64,000 bases of DNA from Streptomyces sp. NRRL S-350 (GCF_000719705.1 NZ_JOHO01000033.1:1-64000); one strand, 5' to 3'. Counted from the stretch's first letter, positions 29,113-39,560 are shown. Notes: generated by a model from the sequence alone, not told the origin. Program-made: numbers and translations.

Positions 29113-30879
29113 GTGGCAGCCCACGATGACGACTACAACCGCAGCACCGGCAGGCCCGCTCGTGGTTCCGACGAGGCCGCTCAGGTCTCGTACCTTGAGC
29201 AGGAAATCGCCGTGCTGCGCCGCAAGCTCGCCGACTCGCCGCGCAATTCGAGAATCCTCGAAGAGCGGATCGTCGAGCTCCAGACCAACCTGGCCGGCGT
29301 GACCGCCCAGAACGAACGGCTCGCCTCCACCCTGCGCGAGGCCCGCGACCAGATCGTGGCCCTCAAGGAGGAAGTGGACCGGCTGGCACAGCCCCCGGCC
29401 GGCTTCGGCACCTTCCTCGAGGCCAACGAGGACGGGACCGCCGACATCTTCACCGGCGGGCGCAAGCTCCGCGTGAACGTCAGCCCCAACGTCGCCCTCG
29501 ACGAACTGCGGCGCGGCCAGGAAGTGATGCTCAACGAGGCCCTCAACATCGTGGACGCGATGGCCTTCGAGCGCATCGGCGAGATCGTCACCCTCAAGGA
29601 GGTCCTGGAGGACGGCGAGCGCGCCCTGGTTCTCGGCCACACCGACGAGGAGCGGGTGGTGCGCCTCGCCGAACCGCTGCGCGAGCTCACCATCCGGGCG
29701 GGGGACGCCCTGCTGCTGGAGCCCCGCTCCGGCTACGTGTACGAGGTCGTGCCGAAGTCCGAGGTCGAGGAGCTGGTCCTCGAGGAGGTCCCGGACATCG
29801 ACTACCGCCAGATCGGCGGCCTCAGCAACCAGATCGAGCAGATCCGCGACGCGGTCGAGCTGCCGTACCTGCACGCCGACCTCTTCAAGGAGTACGAGCT
29901 GCGCCCGCCCAAGGGCGTCCTGCTCTACGGCCCGCCCGGCTGCGGCAAGACGCTGATCGCCAAGGCGGTCGCCAACTCGCTGGCCAAGAAGGTCGCCGAG
30001 GTCACCGGCCGGCCCCAGGGGAAGAGCTACTTCCTCAACATCAAGGGCCCCGAACTGCTCAACAAGTACGTGGGCGAGACCGAGCGGCAGATCCGCCTGG
30101 TCTTCCAGCGGGCCCGGGAGAAGGCGAGCGAGGGCACGCCCGTCATCGTCTTCTTCGACGAGATGGAGTCGCTGTTCCGCACCCGCGGTTCCGGCGTCAG
30201 CTCGGACGTGGAGAACACCATCGTCCCGCAGCTGCTCGCCGAGATCGACGGCGTGGAGGGCCTCGAGAACGTCATCGTCATCGGCGCCTCGAACCGCGAG
30301 GACATGATCGACCCGGCGATCCTGCGGCCCGGCCGCCTGGACGTCAAGATCAAGATCGAGCGCCCGGACGCCGAGGCCGCGAAGGACATCTTCTCCAAGT
30401 ACCTCAAGGACTCGCTGCCCTTCCACCCGGACGACCTCAAGGAGCACGGCAGCTCCGTCGAGGCGACGGTGGACGCGATGATCCAGGCCGTCGTGGAGCG
30501 GATGTACACCGAGACCGAGGAGAACCGCTTCCTGGAGGTCACCTACGCCAACGGTGACAAGGAGGTCCTGTACTTCAAGGACTTCAACTCCGGCGCGATG
30601 ATCCAGAACATCGTCGACCGCGCGAAGAAGATGGCCATCAAGGACTTCCTCGACCACGGTCAGCGCGGTCTGCGCGTCTCCCACCTGCTCGCCGCCTGCG
30701 TGGACGAGTTCAAGGAGAACGAGGACCTCCCGAACACCACCAACCCGGACGACTGGGCCCGCATCTCCGGCAAGAAGGGCGAGCGGATCGTCTTCATCCG
30801 CACGCTGGTCACCGGCAAGCAGGGCGCCGAGTCCGGCCGCTCGATCGACACTGTCGCCAACACGGGGCAGTACCTGTAA
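29113..30879 (+). CDS. arc: proteasome-associated AAA ATPase (ARC/Mpa)
   Basis: A 588-residue ring ATPase that recognises pupylated proteins, unfolds them and feeds them to the 20S proteasome. An N-terminal coiled coil (residues 25-95; [16 protein letters not shown], which binds Pup) is followed by tandem OB domains (about 95-235) and an AAA module with GPPGCGKT near residue 273 and [10 protein letters not shown] near 347. The C-terminus is NTGQYL, where the penultimate Tyr inserts into the proteasome alpha ring. GTG 29113 lies behind a long purine-rich GGAGGAGGTGAGG; GTG 29104 is less likely because it sits inside that site. Confidence 0.97.
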   Translation: MAAHDDDYNRSTGRPARGSDEAAQVSYLEQEIAVLRRKLADSPRNSRILEERIVELQTNLAGVTAQNERLASTLREARDQIVALKEEVDRLAQPPAGFGTFLEANEDGTADIFTGGRKLRVNVSPNVALDELRRGQEVMLNEALNIVDAMAFERIGEIVTLKEVLEDGERALVLGHTDEERVVRLAEPLRELTIRAGDALLLEPRSGYVYEVVPKSEVEELVLEEVPDIDYRQIGGLSNQIEQIRDAVELPYLHADLFKEYELRPPKGVLLYGPPGCGKTLIAKAVANSLAKKVAEVTGRPQGKSYFLNIKGPELLNKYVGETERQIRLVFQRAREKASEGTPVIVFFDEMESLFRTRGSGVSSDVENTIVPQLLAEIDGVEGLENVIVIGASNREDMIDPAILRPGRLDVKIKIERPDAEAAKDIFSKYLKDSLPFHPDDLKEHGSSVEATVDAMIQAVVERMYTETEENRFLEVTYANGDKEVLYFKDFNSGAMIQNIVDRAKKMAIKDFLDHGQRGLRVSHLLAACVDEFKENEDLPNTTNPDDWARISGKKGERIVFIRTLVTGKQGAESGRSIDTVANTGQYL

Positions 30880-30927
30880 AGCACGCCGGCACCCGGGCCG
30901 CCAGCGGTCCCCGGAGCTGTACGCACA

Positions 30928-30967
30928 CCGTCCGGCTGTGGCGCCTCGCGGCCCCGCAGCCGGACGG
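30928..30967 (+). terminator. hairpin between arc and dop
   Basis: An 11-bp perfect stem CCGTCCGGCTG/CAGCCGGACGG with an 18-base loop. A TAGGCT at 31002-31007 downstream may be the -10 for dop. Confidence 0.55.
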
Positions 30968-31107
30968 CGCGTCTCGGGGCCCGCCGGTCGGCGCCGGGTC
31001 CTAGGCTCGACCCACCGCCGCGGGCAGACGACCGGCGCCGGTGGAGTCCAGCGGTACGTCAGCGTGTGCCGTCCGTCGGGGGCGGCGCACCGGGCAAGGA
31101 GGGCCGC

Positions 31108-32619
31108 ATGACCGTACGGCGCGTGATGGGCATCGAGACCGAGTACGGGATCTCCGTGCCCGGGCACCCCAACGCCAACGCCATGCTCACCTCGTCCCAG
31201 ATCGTCAACGCGTACGCGGCGGCGATGCACCGGGCACGGCGGGCCCGCTGGGACTTCGAGGAGGAGAATCCGCTGCGCGACGCCCGGGGGTTCGACCTCG
31301 CGCGGGAGGTCGCGGACGCCAGCCAGCTGACCGACGAGGACATCGGCCTCGCGAACGTCATCCTCACCAACGGGGCCCGGTTCTACGTGGACCACGCGCA
31401 CCCCGAGTACAGCTCGCCCGAGGTGACCAACCCGCGCGACGCCGTGCTGTGGGACAAGGCCGGCGAGCGGATCATGGCGGCGGCGGCGCAACGCGCGCTG
31501 GAACTGCCCAACGGGCAGACCATCCACCTCTACAAGAACAACACCGACAACAAGGGCGCCTCCTACGGCACCCACGAGAACTACCTCATGAAGCGGGCGA
31601 CACCGTTCGCCGACATCGTCCGCCACCTCACCCCCTTCTTCGTCTCCCGCCAGGTGGTCACCGGCGCCGGCCGGGTCGGCATCGGGCAGGACGGCTCGGC
31701 GCACGGCTTCCAGATCAGCCAGCGGGCGGACTACTTCGAGGTCGAGGTCGGCCTGGAGACCACGCTCAAGCGGCCGATCATCAACACCCGGGACGAGCCG
31801 CACGCCGACGCCGAGAAGTACCGCCGGCTGCACGTGATCATCGGGGACGCCAACCTCTCCGAGATCTCCACCTACCTCAAGCTGGGCACCACCTCGCTGG
31901 TCCTGTCGATGATCGAGGACGCCTTCATCGCCTCCGACCTCGCCGTCGACCAGCCGGTGCGCACCCTGCACCGGGTCTCCCACGACCCGACGCTCAAGCA
32001 CCTGATCACCCTGCGCAACGGACGCAAGCTCACCGCCGTCCAGCTCCAGCTCGAGTACTTCGAGCTGGCCCGCAAGTACGTCGAGGACCGCTTCGGAACC
32101 GACGCGGACGAGCAGACCGTGGACGTGCTGGCCCGCTGGGAGGACGTCCTGGGCCGGCTGGAGCGCGATCCGATGTCGCTGTCGAAGCAGCTGGACTGGG
32201 TCGCCAAGCGGGAGATCCTGGAGGGCTACCGCAGCCGGGACGCCCTGGGGTGGGAGAACCCGCGGCTGCACCTGGTCGACCTCCAGTACAGCGACGTACG
32301 GCCCGAGAAGGGCCTCTACAACCGTCTGGTGGCCCGCGGGCGGTTCGAGCGGCTGCTGACCGAGGAGGAGGTCGAGCACGCCGTCTCCAAGCCCCCGGAG
32401 GACACCCGGGCGTACTTCCGCGGGCGCTGCCTGGAGCAGTACGCGGAGCACGTCGCGGCGGCCTCCTGGGACTCGGTCATCTTCGACCTGCCGGGCCGGG
32501 ACTCGTTGCAGCGGGTGCCGACGCTGGAGCCGCTGCGCGGCACCCGCAACCACGTCAAGGAGCTGCTGGACCGCTGCCGCACGGCGGAGGACCTGCTCCG
32601 GGTGCTCTCCGGCGGGTAA
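31108..32619 (+). CDS. dop: Pup deamidase/depupylase
   Basis: A 503-residue paralog of PafA with a glutamine-synthetase-like fold. It converts the C-terminal Gln of Pup to Glu and also removes Pup from substrates. The ATP and Mg site begins at [16 protein letters not shown]. The Dop-specific insertion (Dop loop) follows, around [19 protein letters not shown], which PafA lacks. Further conserved blocks are [35 protein letters not shown] and [17 protein letters not shown] 31108 has AAGGAGG 6 bases upstream. Because pup ends in GGQ here, this deamidation is required. Confidence 0.96.
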   Translation: MTVRRVMGIETEYGISVPGHPNANAMLTSSQIVNAYAAAMHRARRARWDFEEENPLRDARGFDLAREVADASQLTDEDIGLANVILTNGARFYVDHAHPEYSSPEVTNPRDAVLWDKAGERIMAAAAQRALELPNGQTIHLYKNNTDNKGASYGTHENYLMKRATPFADIVRHLTPFFVSRQVVTGAGRVGIGQDGSAHGFQISQRADYFEVEVGLETTLKRPIINTRDEPHADAEKYRRLHVIIGDANLSEISTYLKLGTTSLVLSMIEDAFIASDLAVDQPVRTLHRVSHDPTLKHLITLRNGRKLTAVQLQLEYFELARKYVEDRFGTDADEQTVDVLARWEDVLGRLERDPMSLSKQLDWVAKREILEGYRSRDALGWENPRLHLVDLQYSDVRPEKGLYNRLVARGRFERLLTEEEVEHAVSKPPEDTRAYFRGRCLEQYAEHVAAASWDSVIFDLPGRDSLQRVPTLEPLRGTRNHVKELLDRCRTAEDLLRVLSGG

Positions 32620-32732
32620 CTTTTCGATCACCACGGGTGAACGTCCGCCGAATGGGAATCATCCGGGGTGGCAGCGGGTGTTGGACAGGAAGCGCCACCG
32701 GCAAACCGGGAGCGGTAGTCGCACCTTGTGTA

Positions 32733-32738
32733 TAGGGT
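32733..32738 (+). promoter_or_regulatory. candidate -10 for pup
   Basis: TATAGGGT at 32731-32738 contains TAGGGT, 64 bases before the pup start, in a 183-bp gap after dop. I see no good -35. Confidence 0.35.
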
Positions 32739-32802
32739 CGGTGCAACGAGCAGCGACCCGACCGACCAAACCGTGCCAGACGATTCGAGCGGGGTGAGGG
32801 AA

Positions 32803-33021
32803 ATGGCGAGCAAGGACACCGGCGGCGGCCAGCAGCGGGCAAACCGCTCCTCCGAGGAGGTCGAGGAGCAGGCCGCGGAAACGCAGAATTCCGACGACCT
32901 CAAGGAACGCCAGGAAAAGCTGGACGACGACGTCGACGCGGTACTGGACGAAATCGACGAAGTGCTGGAGTCCAACGCGGAGGATTTCGTGCGCGGCTTC
33001 GTGCAAAAGGGCGGCCAATAA
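32803..33021 (+). CDS. pup: prokaryotic ubiquitin-like protein Pup
   Basis: A 72-residue, disordered, acidic protein tag. The C-terminal half DAVLDEIDEVLESNAEDF is the helix-forming stretch bound by the ARC coiled coil. The protein ends FVQKGGQ, so it is made with a terminal Gln that Dop must deamidate before PafA can attach it to lysines. ATG 32803 follows GTGAGGG. The gene sits between dop and prcB, the standard order. Confidence 0.97.
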   Translation: MASKDTGGGQQRANRSSEEVEEQAAETQNSDDLKERQEKLDDDVDAVLDEIDEVLESNAEDFVRGFVQKGGQ

Positions 33022-33115
33022 CCCGTCCCCGGTCATCGGGAATTCACGGTCGCGACCGTCGAGGGCGGTCGGGCGGCGCTCGCCGCCCGGCCGCCCGGCA
33101 CCTTCCCTCCCCCCG

Positions 33116-33143
33116 TGGACAGTGATCGTCGGGCGGGTAGGGT
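33116..33143 (+). promoter_or_regulatory. candidate prcBA promoter
   Basis: TGGACA (33116-33121), a 16-base spacer and TAGGGT (33138-33143) lie 39 bases before the prcB start. A GC-rich hairpin at about 33064-33095 precedes it and may end pup transcription. Confidence 0.5.
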
Positions 33144-33182
33144 GCGGGCAGCGCGCGCTTCAAGCTACCTGGAAGGAATCGT

Positions 33183-34025
33183 GTGGAAGCCAACACTCGC
33201 GGCACCGGGCGTCTACCGGCTGCCTTCCTGACCCCGGGGTCGTCCTCGTTCCTCGAATTCCTCGCCGAGCACCGGCCGGAGCTCGTCCCGGGCCACCGCG
33301 GGCTCCCCGAGGGCGCCGTCGTCGAGGCCCCGCACGGGACCACGATCGTGGCCGCGGTCTTCGACGGCGGCGTGGTGATCGCGGGTGACCGCCGGGCGAC
33401 GATGGGCAACGTGATCGCCCAGCGCGACATCGAGAAGGTCTTCCCGGCGGACGAGTACAGCGCCGTCGGCATCGCCGGCACCGCGGGCCTCGCGGTCGAG
33501 ATGGTCCGGCTGTTCCAACTGGAGCTGGAGCACTACGAGAAGATCGAGGGCGCCACGCTCTCCCTGGAGGGCAAGGCGAACCGCCTCACCACCATGATCC
33601 GGGGCAACCTGGGCATGGCGATGCAGGGCCTCGCGGTCGTGCCGCTGTTCGCCGGCTACGACCTCAACCTCGGCCGCGGCCGGATCTTCAACTACGACGT
33701 CACCGGCGGCCGCTCCGAGGAGCGCGGCTTCGCCGCCACCGGCTCCGGGTCGGTCTTCGCCCGGGGCTCGATGAAGAAGCTCTACCGCGAGGACCTGACG
33801 GCCGAACAGGCCGTCACCCTGGTCGTCCAGGCCCTGTACGACGCGGCCGACGACGACTCCGCGACCGGTGGCCCGGACCTCGCCCGCAAGATCTTCCCGA
33901 TCGTCTCGCTGATCACCGAGGACGGCTTCCGCCGGCTCACCGACGCGGAGGTGGGGCAGACCGCGGTCGCCATCACCGACGAGCGCCTGACCCGCCCCAA
34001 CGGCCCGCAGGCCCCGCTGATCTAG
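33183..34025 (+). CDS. prcB: 20S proteasome beta subunit
   Basis: 280 residues. The first 52 are a propeptide removed by self-cleavage at [10 protein letters not shown], leaving Thr53 as the catalytic N-terminal nucleophile. The active site also needs Asp in GDRRATMG and Lys in EKVFPAD. It assembles as two inner heptameric rings with PrcA outer rings. GTG 33183 has GGAAGGA upstream. It is 31 bp from prcA and cotranscribed with it. Confidence 0.97.
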   Translation: MEANTRGTGRLPAAFLTPGSSSFLEFLAEHRPELVPGHRGLPEGAVVEAPHGTTIVAAVFDGGVVIAGDRRATMGNVIAQRDIEKVFPADEYSAVGIAGTAGLAVEMVRLFQLELEHYEKIEGATLSLEGKANRLTTMIRGNLGMAMQGLAVVPLFAGYDLNLGRGRIFNYDVTGGRSEERGFAATGSGSVFARGSMKKLYREDLTAEQAVTLVVQALYDAADDDSATGGPDLARKIFPIVSLITEDGFRRLTDAEVGQTAVAITDERLTRPNGPQAPLI

Positions 34026-34056
34026 CCGTCACCTCACAGGAAAGGGACGACCGCCG

Positions 34057-34812
34057 GTGTCGACACCGTTCTACGTCTCACCCCAGCAGGCCATGGCGGA
34101 CCGCGCGGAGTACGCCCGCAAGGGCATCGCGCGCGGTCGCAGCGTGGTCGTGCTCACCTACGCCGACGGCATCGTCTTCGTCGCCGAGAACACCTCCAGG
34201 GCGCTCCACAAGGTCTCCGAGATCTACGACAAGATCGCCTTCGCGGCGGTCGGGCGCTACAACGAGTTCGAGAACCTGCGCATCGGCGGCGTGCGCTACG
34301 CCGACCTGCGCGGCTACTCCTACGACCGCGCCGACGTCACGGCCCGCGGCCTGGCCAACGTCTACGCCCAGACCCTGGGCACCATCTTCTCCTCGGTCGG
34401 CGAGAAGCCGTACGAGGTCGAGCTGATCGTCGCAGAGGTCGGCCGCACCAGCGACAACGACCAGATCTACCGGCTCACGCCGGACGGCTCGGTCGTCGAC
34501 GAGAAGAACTACGTGGTGGTCGGCGGCAACGCCGACTCGATCGGCAACTACCTGGGCCAGCGCCACCGCGTCGGCATGAGCCTGACCGAGGCGGTGACGG
34601 TCGCGGTGGACTCGCTCGCCCGCGACCCCAACGGGGGCAGCCCGCGCAGCCTCACCCCGGAGCAACTGGAGGTCGCGGTCCTCGACCGCCAGCGGTTCCA
34701 GCAGCGCAAGTTCAAGCGGATCCTGGGCAACCAGCTCGGCCGACTGCTCGACGGGGACCAGACCGCCGAGTCGGACGACGAGGAGAACCCGGCGGACACC
34801 GCGCCGGAGTAG
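34057..34812 (+). CDS. prcA: 20S proteasome alpha subunit
   Basis: A 251-residue outer-ring subunit. The N-terminal [22 protein letters not shown] forms the gate and H0 helix; the core follows with [15 protein letters not shown]-like [14 protein letters not shown] and [19 protein letters not shown]. It lacks a catalytic Thr. The C-terminal 25 residues are acidic and disordered. The pockets between alpha subunits receive the ARC C-terminal Tyr. GTG 34057 is preceded by GGAAAGGGA. It ends at a long hairpin that separates it from pafA. Confidence 0.96.
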   Translation: MSTPFYVSPQQAMADRAEYARKGIARGRSVVVLTYADGIVFVAENTSRALHKVSEIYDKIAFAAVGRYNEFENLRIGGVRYADLRGYSYDRADVTARGLANVYAQTLGTIFSSVGEKPYEVELIVAEVGRTSDNDQIYRLTPDGSVVDEKNYVVVGGNADSIGNYLGQRHRVGMSLTEAVTVAVDSLARDPNGGSPRSLTPEQLEVAVLDRQRFQQRKFKRILGNQLGRLLDGDQTAESDDEENPADTAPE

Positions 34813-34822
34813 CAGTGCCTGC

Positions 34823-34864
34823 GGAGTCCCGTACGGCGGCCGGACCGCCGTCGTACGGGACTCC
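34823..34864 (+). terminator. long hairpin between prcA and pafA
   Basis: A 12-bp outer stem GGAGTCCCGTAC/GTACGGGACTCC and an inner GGCGG/CCGCC stem, 10 bp after the prcA stop. It suggests pafA is transcribed at least partly on its own. Confidence 0.7.
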
Positions 34865-34933
34865 GGTGCCCCTGCGGCGGCCCAGTCGTCGTGGAGGCGG
34901 TTTCGGACAGCTCCGACAGAGAATGGAGTGCTC

Positions 34934-36295
34934 ATGGACCGCCGGATTTTCGGGCTGGAGAACGAGTACGGCGTGACCTGCACGTTCCGCGGACAGCGGC
35001 GGCTGTCGCCGGACGAGGTCGCGCGGTACCTGTTCCGCCGGGTCGTCTCCTGGGGCCGCAGCAGCAACGTGTTCCTGCGCAACGGCGCCCGGCTCTACCT
35101 CGACGTCGGCTCCCACCCCGAGTACGCCACCCCCGAGTGCGACGACGTGACCGAGCTGGTGACGCACGACAAGGGCGGCGAGCGCATCCTCGAAGGGCTG
35201 CTGGTGGACGCCGAGCGGCGCCTCCACGAGGAGGGCATCGCGGGGGACGTCTACCTCTTCAAGAACAACACCGACTCGGCCGGCAACTCCTACGGCTGCC
35301 ACGAGAACTACCTGGTGGCCCGGCACGGCGAGTTCTCCCGGCTGGCCGACGTGCTGATCCCGTTCCTGGTGACCCGGCAGCTGATCTGCGGGGCGGGCAA
35401 GGTGCTGCAGACCCCGCGCGGCGCGGTGTACTGCGTCAGCCAGCGGGCCGAGCACATCTGGGAGGGCGTCAGCTCCGCCACCACCCGCTCGCGGCCGATC
35501 ATCAACACCCGGGACGAGCCGCACGCGGACGCCGAGCGCTACCGCCGGCTGCACGTGATCGTCGGCGACTCCAACATGTCCGAGACCACCACGCTGCTCA
35601 AGGTCGGCGCCACCGACCTGGTGCTGCGGCTGATCGAGGCCGGCGTGGTGATGCGCGACCTCACCCTGGAGAACCCGATCCGGGCGATCCGCGAGGTCAG
35701 CCACGACCTCACCGGCACCCACCAGGTGCGGCTCGCCAACGGCCGGGAGGCCAGCGCCCTGGACATCCAGGAGGAGTACTACACCAAGGCCCTGGAGTTC
35801 GCCGACCGCAAGGGCATCAACACGGGCACCATCGCCCGGGTCCTCGACCTGTGGGGCCGCACCCTGGAGGCCGTCCGCACCGAGCGGCTGGACGGGGTGG
35901 CCACCGAGATCGACTGGATCATGAAGTACCAGCTCATCGAGCGCTACCGCGAGAAGCACCAGATGAGCATGTCCAACCCGCGGGTGGCCCAGATCGACCT
36001 CGCGTACCACGACATCCACCGCCGCCGCGGCCTGTTCTACCTGCTCCAGGGCAAGGGGCAGGCGAAGCGGGTGACCACCGACCTCAAGACCTTCGAGGCC
36101 AAGTCGATCCCGCCGCAGACCACCCGGGCCCGGCTGCGCGGGGACTTCATCCGCCGGGCGCAGGAGCAGCGCCGGGACTTCACGGTCGACTGGGTGCACC
36201 TGAAGCTGAACGACCAGGCGCAGCGCACGGTGCTGTGCAAGGACCCGTTCCGCTCGGTCGACGAACGGGTGGAGAAGCTCATCGCGGGGATGTAG
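34934..36295 (+). CDS. pafA: Pup-protein ligase
   Basis: A 453-residue ligase that joins the C-terminal Glu of Pup to substrate lysines using ATP. It has the glutamine-synthetase-like fold shared with Dop: [16 protein letters not shown] (Mg-ATP site), [15 protein letters not shown] (catalytic Asp), [36 protein letters not shown], and a small C-terminal domain ending EKLIAGM. It lacks the Dop loop. ATG 34934 (MDRRIFG) is preferred over GTG 34928, as GGAG is better placed. Confidence 0.97.
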   Translation: MDRRIFGLENEYGVTCTFRGQRRLSPDEVARYLFRRVVSWGRSSNVFLRNGARLYLDVGSHPEYATPECDDVTELVTHDKGGERILEGLLVDAERRLHEEGIAGDVYLFKNNTDSAGNSYGCHENYLVARHGEFSRLADVLIPFLVTRQLICGAGKVLQTPRGAVYCVSQRAEHIWEGVSSATTRSRPIINTRDEPHADAERYRRLHVIVGDSNMSETTTLLKVGATDLVLRLIEAGVVMRDLTLENPIRAIREVSHDLTGTHQVRLANGREASALDIQEEYYTKALEFADRKGINTGTIARVLDLWGRTLEAVRTERLDGVATEIDWIMKYQLIERYREKHQMSMSNPRVAQIDLAYHDIHRRRGLFYLLQGKGQAKRVTTDLKTFEAKSIPPQTTRARLRGDFIRRAQEQRRDFTVDWVHLKLNDQAQRTVLCKDPFRSVDERVEKLIAGM

Positions 36296-36322
36296 CCCGG
36301 CGAACGCCATGATCACGACGCT

Positions 36323-36357
36323 CGGCCGGCCCCGGTGGTGTCTACCGGGGCCGGCCG
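36323..36357 (+). terminator. terminator after pafA
   Basis: A perfect 14-bp stem (36323-36336 with 36344-36357) and a 7-base loop, 28 bp after the stop. Confidence 0.75.
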
Positions 36358-36420
36358 CGTGCCGGGCATACGCTGTCCGTCGAGTCAGAGAGCCGACTTC
36401 GACCGACAGTTAGGACCACC

Positions 36421-37410
36421 GTGCGCCGCACCGCCGGTTTGCTTCTCACCCTGCCGCTGCTGCTGGCGGCCGCCTGCGGCAGTTCCCCCAAGGCGGCCGG
36501 TCCGGCGACGCCGTCCGCGGCGAGCGCCGCCCCGACGGTGCCCGCGCCGGTCGCCGAGGCGTCGCCGATGCCCACGCTCTCGGACGGCGGGTTCGGCAGC
36601 AAAGCCACCATCACCATCCCCGAGGGCCAGCAGCCCAGCGGCCAGTTCGTGGTGAACACGGTCAGCGAGGGCGAGCGCTCGACCGTCAACAAGGGCGACT
36701 GGGTGACGGTCAACTACTCCGCGAAGGACTGGACCACGGGCAAGGACCTGCCCAGCTCCTACGACGCCAACGGCAAGCCGCAGCTCTACCAGGCGGGCAG
36801 CGGGCAGCTGGTGCCGGCGCTGGACCAGAGCGTGATCGGCAAGAAGGTGGGCACCCGGCTGCTGGTGGTGGCCCCGCCGGCGGCGGCCTTCGGCGAGCAG
36901 GGCTCCGGCCAGTTGGGCGTCAGCAAGAACGACACCGTGGTCTTCGTGCTGGACATCATGGAGAGCCTGCCGCAGGACTCCGCGCTCACCGGGAACATGA
37001 CCCAGCCGCCCGCGACGCTGCCGCAGGTCAAGGACAACGGCAAGGCGCCGGTGACGATCACCGTCCCGGCCGGGCAGGCGGCGCCCGCCGACCTGCAGCA
37101 GGCGGTGCTGATCAAGGGCGAGGGCAAGCAGGTCAAGAGCGGGCAGACGCTGGTGGTGCAGTACACCGGGGTGCTGTGGAGCAACGGCCAGCAGTTCGAC
37201 GCCTCCTGGACGCACGGGGGCGCGCAGGCGGTGCAGATCGGCACCGGCAGTGTGATCGAGGGCTGGGACAAGGGCCTGGTCGGGCAGAACGTCGGCAGCC
37301 GGGTCCTGCTCGTGGTGCCGCCCGCACTCGGGTACCAGGACAAGGCACAGGGCGCCGTCCCCGCGAACTCCACCCTGGTCTTCGTGATCGACATTCTGGA
37401 AGCGGTCTAG
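36421..37410 (+). CDS. FKBP-type peptidyl-prolyl isomerase lipoprotein, two domains
   Basis: A 329-residue extracellular prolyl isomerase. The signal peptide ends in the lipobox LLAAAC (Cys19). After an Ala/Pro linker there are two FKBP domains: residues about 60-190 (degenerate, YSAKDWTTGKDLPSSYDANG, LVVAPPAAAFGEQG) and about 215-325 (canonical, VVQYTGVLWSNGQQFDASW, GSVIEGWDKGLVGQNVGSR, PALGYQDKAQGAVPANSTLVFVIDIL). It should aid folding of exported proteins. GTG 36421. A very similar two-domain protein follows, pointing to duplication. Confidence 0.92.
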   Translation: MRRTAGLLLTLPLLLAAACGSSPKAAGPATPSAASAAPTVPAPVAEASPMPTLSDGGFGSKATITIPEGQQPSGQFVVNTVSEGERSTVNKGDWVTVNYSAKDWTTGKDLPSSYDANGKPQLYQAGSGQLVPALDQSVIGKKVGTRLLVVAPPAAAFGEQGSGQLGVSKNDTVVFVLDIMESLPQDSALTGNMTQPPATLPQVKDNGKAPVTITVPAGQAAPADLQQAVLIKGEGKQVKSGQTLVVQYTGVLWSNGQQFDASWTHGGAQAVQIGTGSVIEGWDKGLVGQNVGSRVLLVVPPALGYQDKAQGAVPANSTLVFVIDILEAV

Positions 37411-37438
37411 GAACTCACCCCGGGGATTCCGTACGCTT

Positions 37439-37471
37439 GGGCGGACGCTCGTACAAACGAAGCGTCCGCCC
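37439..37471 (+). terminator. terminator between FKBP genes
   Basis: An 11-bp perfect stem GGGCGGACGCT/AGCGTCCGCCC enclosing an additional CGT/ACG pair around ACAA. Confidence 0.7.
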
Positions 37472-37614
37472 TCATCCTCAGCTGTCATACTGCCCTCGCG
37501 CCGTGGCAGGCGCCGGCCGGCGCCGAGGTGCGGGGCGGACGGTGCGACGGCAGGCCGGCGCTCAGCACGCCGGGCGCAGACCCGAAAGACCTGTGGCGAG
37601 ATGGATGGGGAGTC

Positions 37615-38928
37615 ATGACTGAGAAGACGCCGAGCCCGGGCGGGGCCGGCACCGCGGCGAACGACAGCTCTGCGGGTGACCCGGCCGCCTCCCGTCCCGG
37701 CGGCCCGCTTCCGGGGGACGGCGAGTCGATCGTCGTTCCGCCGTCGATCCTGAAGCAGCAGGCCGGCTGGGCCCAGCCAGGTGAGGCGCCGCGTGCCGTG
37801 GGCGGGACGAAGACCGATGACACCCCGCAGATCTTCGCCTCCAACGTGCGCAAGAGCGACCCCTCCGAGGCCGGGTACGACGAGAACCCGCCCGGTGTCG
37901 GCCGGCTCGGTGTGATCCTCGGCACGGTGCTGGCCGTGCTGCTGGCCGGCAGCGCCGTGACGCTGTACATGGTGAACAAGGACGGCTCCAAGGACACCGC
38001 CGCGGCCAAGCCGGACGCCGCCAAGTCGGCGCCGCCCACGCCGAGCGCCGAGCCGGTGCCGCCGGTCAAGGACAGCGCCAAGGTGCTGCCGACCGTCACC
38101 GGCGACTTCGGCAAGAAGGCCGACATCCAGGTGCCGGGCGAGAAGTCCGACGGCTCCTTCGTGGTGAAGGTGCTCTCCGAGGGCACCGGCGCCAAGGTGG
38201 ACAAGAACTCCTGGGCCTCGGTGGACTACACCGCCAAGGACTGGAACACCGGCAAGGACATCCCCAGCTCGTACGACGCCGACGGCAAGCCGCAGATCTT
38301 CCAGGCCGGCACGGACGCGCTGATCCCGGCGCTGGACCAGGCCGTGGTCGGCAAGAAGGCCGGCAGCCGGCTGCTGGTGGTGGCCCCGCCGGCCGCCGCG
38401 TTCGGCTCCCAGGGCAAGGCCGACATGTCGATCGGGCCCAAGGACGACCTGATCTTCGTGATCGACATCCGCAACGCCAACGCGCCGGACTCCGTGCTCA
38501 GCGGCACCGTCACCCCGCCGCCTGCGGACTTCCCGCAGGTCAAGGACAACGGCAAGAAGCCCGCCGAGATCACTCCGGTGGCCGGCGCCAAGGACCCGAC
38601 CGAGCTGAAGTCGCACGTCCTGATCAAGGGCAACGGGCCGAAGGTGGAGAAGGGCGAGAAGGTCGTCGTCCAGTACACCGGCGCGCTGTTCAAGGACGGC
38701 AAGGTGTTCGACTCCTCGCTCAGCAAGGGCCAGGCGTTCTCCTTCCCGGTCGGCGGCGGCCAGGTCATCCCGGGTTGGGACCAGGGCCTGGAGGGCCAGA
38801 CCGTGGGCAGCCGGGTCGAGCTGGTGATCCCCGCCGCGCTGGGCTACGGCGACAAGGGCCAGGGCGACATCCCGCCCGGCGCGACGCTGGTGTTCGTGGT
38901 GGACATCCTGGACGCCGGTCAGGGCTGA
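37615..38928 (+). CDS. membrane-anchored FKBP-type isomerase, two domains
   Basis: 437 residues. A disordered cytoplasmic N-terminus (about 95 residues), one membrane helix (LGVILGTVLAVLLAGSAVTLYMV) and two extracellular FKBP domains laid out as in the preceding lipoprotein: a first with YTAKDWNTGKDIPSSYDADG and LLVVAPPAAAFGSQG, a second with VVQYTGALFKDGKVFDSS and PGATLVFVVDILDAG. The two proteins differ in anchoring: lipid versus membrane helix. ATG 37615 follows GGGGAG. Confidence 0.92.
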   Translation: MTEKTPSPGGAGTAANDSSAGDPAASRPGGPLPGDGESIVVPPSILKQQAGWAQPGEAPRAVGGTKTDDTPQIFASNVRKSDPSEAGYDENPPGVGRLGVILGTVLAVLLAGSAVTLYMVNKDGSKDTAAAKPDAAKSAPPTPSAEPVPPVKDSAKVLPTVTGDFGKKADIQVPGEKSDGSFVVKVLSEGTGAKVDKNSWASVDYTAKDWNTGKDIPSSYDADGKPQIFQAGTDALIPALDQAVVGKKAGSRLLVVAPPAAAFGSQGKADMSIGPKDDLIFVIDIRNANAPDSVLSGTVTPPPADFPQVKDNGKKPAEITPVAGAKDPTELKSHVLIKGNGPKVEKGEKVVVQYTGALFKDGKVFDSSLSKGQAFSFPVGGGQVIPGWDQGLEGQTVGSRVELVIPAALGYGDKGQGDIPPGATLVFVVDILDAGQG

Positions 38929-38964
38929 TCCACTTTCGGGTGACAATGGACGACGTGTGACCTT

Positions 38965-38990
38965 CGGGTCCGGCCGCGTGGCCGGACCCG
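38965..38990 (+). terminator. terminator after second FKBP gene
   Basis: An 11-bp stem CGGGTCCGGCC/GGCCGGACCCG with the loop GCGT. Confidence 0.75.
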
Positions 38991-39090
38991 CACGGGCGGC
39001 GGGCGCCCCTACGGTGGTCCGGGAACGGACCGGCGTGCGGGCGCCCGCCGCTTGGTCGTGAATGCAATGCGAAACGTGAGAAGAGGGACT

Positions 39091-39468
39091 GTGAGCCTCA
39101 ACGAGAAGCCCGAGATCGACTTCCCGATCGGCGACGCCCCGGCGGAGCTGCAGATCCGCGACATCGTCGTCGGTGACGGCGAGGAGGCCAAGCCGGGCCA
39201 GGTCGTCAGCGTCCGCTACGTCGGCGTGACCTTCGAGACGGGCGAGGAGTTCGACGCCAGCTGGAACCGGAGCCCCAACGAGTTCCGCTTCCCGCTGGGC
39301 GCCGGCCGCGTCATCAAGGGCTGGGACCAGGGTGTCGTCGGCATGAAGGTCGGCGGTCGCCGCGAGCTGACCATCCCGTCGCACCTGGCGTACGGCGCCC
39401 AGTCGCCCACGCCGCTCATCCCGCCGCACTCGACCCTGATCTTCGTGGTCGACCTGCTGGGCGTCTGA
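39091..39468 (+). CDS. cytoplasmic single-domain FKBP isomerase
   Basis: A 125-residue minimal FKBP with no signal peptide. The whole active site is canonical: VSVRYVGVTFETGEEFDASW, GAGRVIKGWDQGVVGMKVGG, REL, HLAYGAQ and STLIFVVDLLGV. It is the usual small cytoplasmic isomerase at this locus. GTG 39091 gives VSLNEKPEIDFPIG, matching the family N-terminus; GAGGGA is close upstream. An ATG at 39067 is possible but less family-like. Confidence 0.9.
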   Translation: MSLNEKPEIDFPIGDAPAELQIRDIVVGDGEEAKPGQVVSVRYVGVTFETGEEFDASWNRSPNEFRFPLGAGRVIKGWDQGVVGMKVGGRRELTIPSHLAYGAQSPTPLIPPHSTLIFVVDLLGV

Positions 39469-39477
39469 GCCCGTCAC

Positions 39478-39517
39478 GCCCGTGGGCCGGACCCCTGCGG
39501 GGGCCCGGCCCACGGGC
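39478..39517 (+). terminator. terminator after small FKBP gene
   Basis: A 13-bp perfect stem GCCCGTGGGCCGG/CCGGCCCACGGGC with a further CCCC/GGGG pairing inside. Confidence 0.75.
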
Positions 39518-39542
39518 GTTCGCGGACGCGGCTTTTGCACTG

Positions 39543-39560
39543 CGTACCGCTACCGGTACG
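39543..39560. promoter_or_regulatory. inverted repeat upstream of pafBC
   Basis: CGTACCG-CTAC-CGGTACG, a 7-bp inverted repeat with a 4-base spacer, 74 bp before pafB. It may be an operator in the pafBC promoter region. Confidence 0.4.

Noticed and set aside
29050..32634. A 1194-codon minus-strand frame across arc and dop
   Set aside because: It covers two well-conserved plus-strand genes and their gap, with antisense composition and no recognisable domain.
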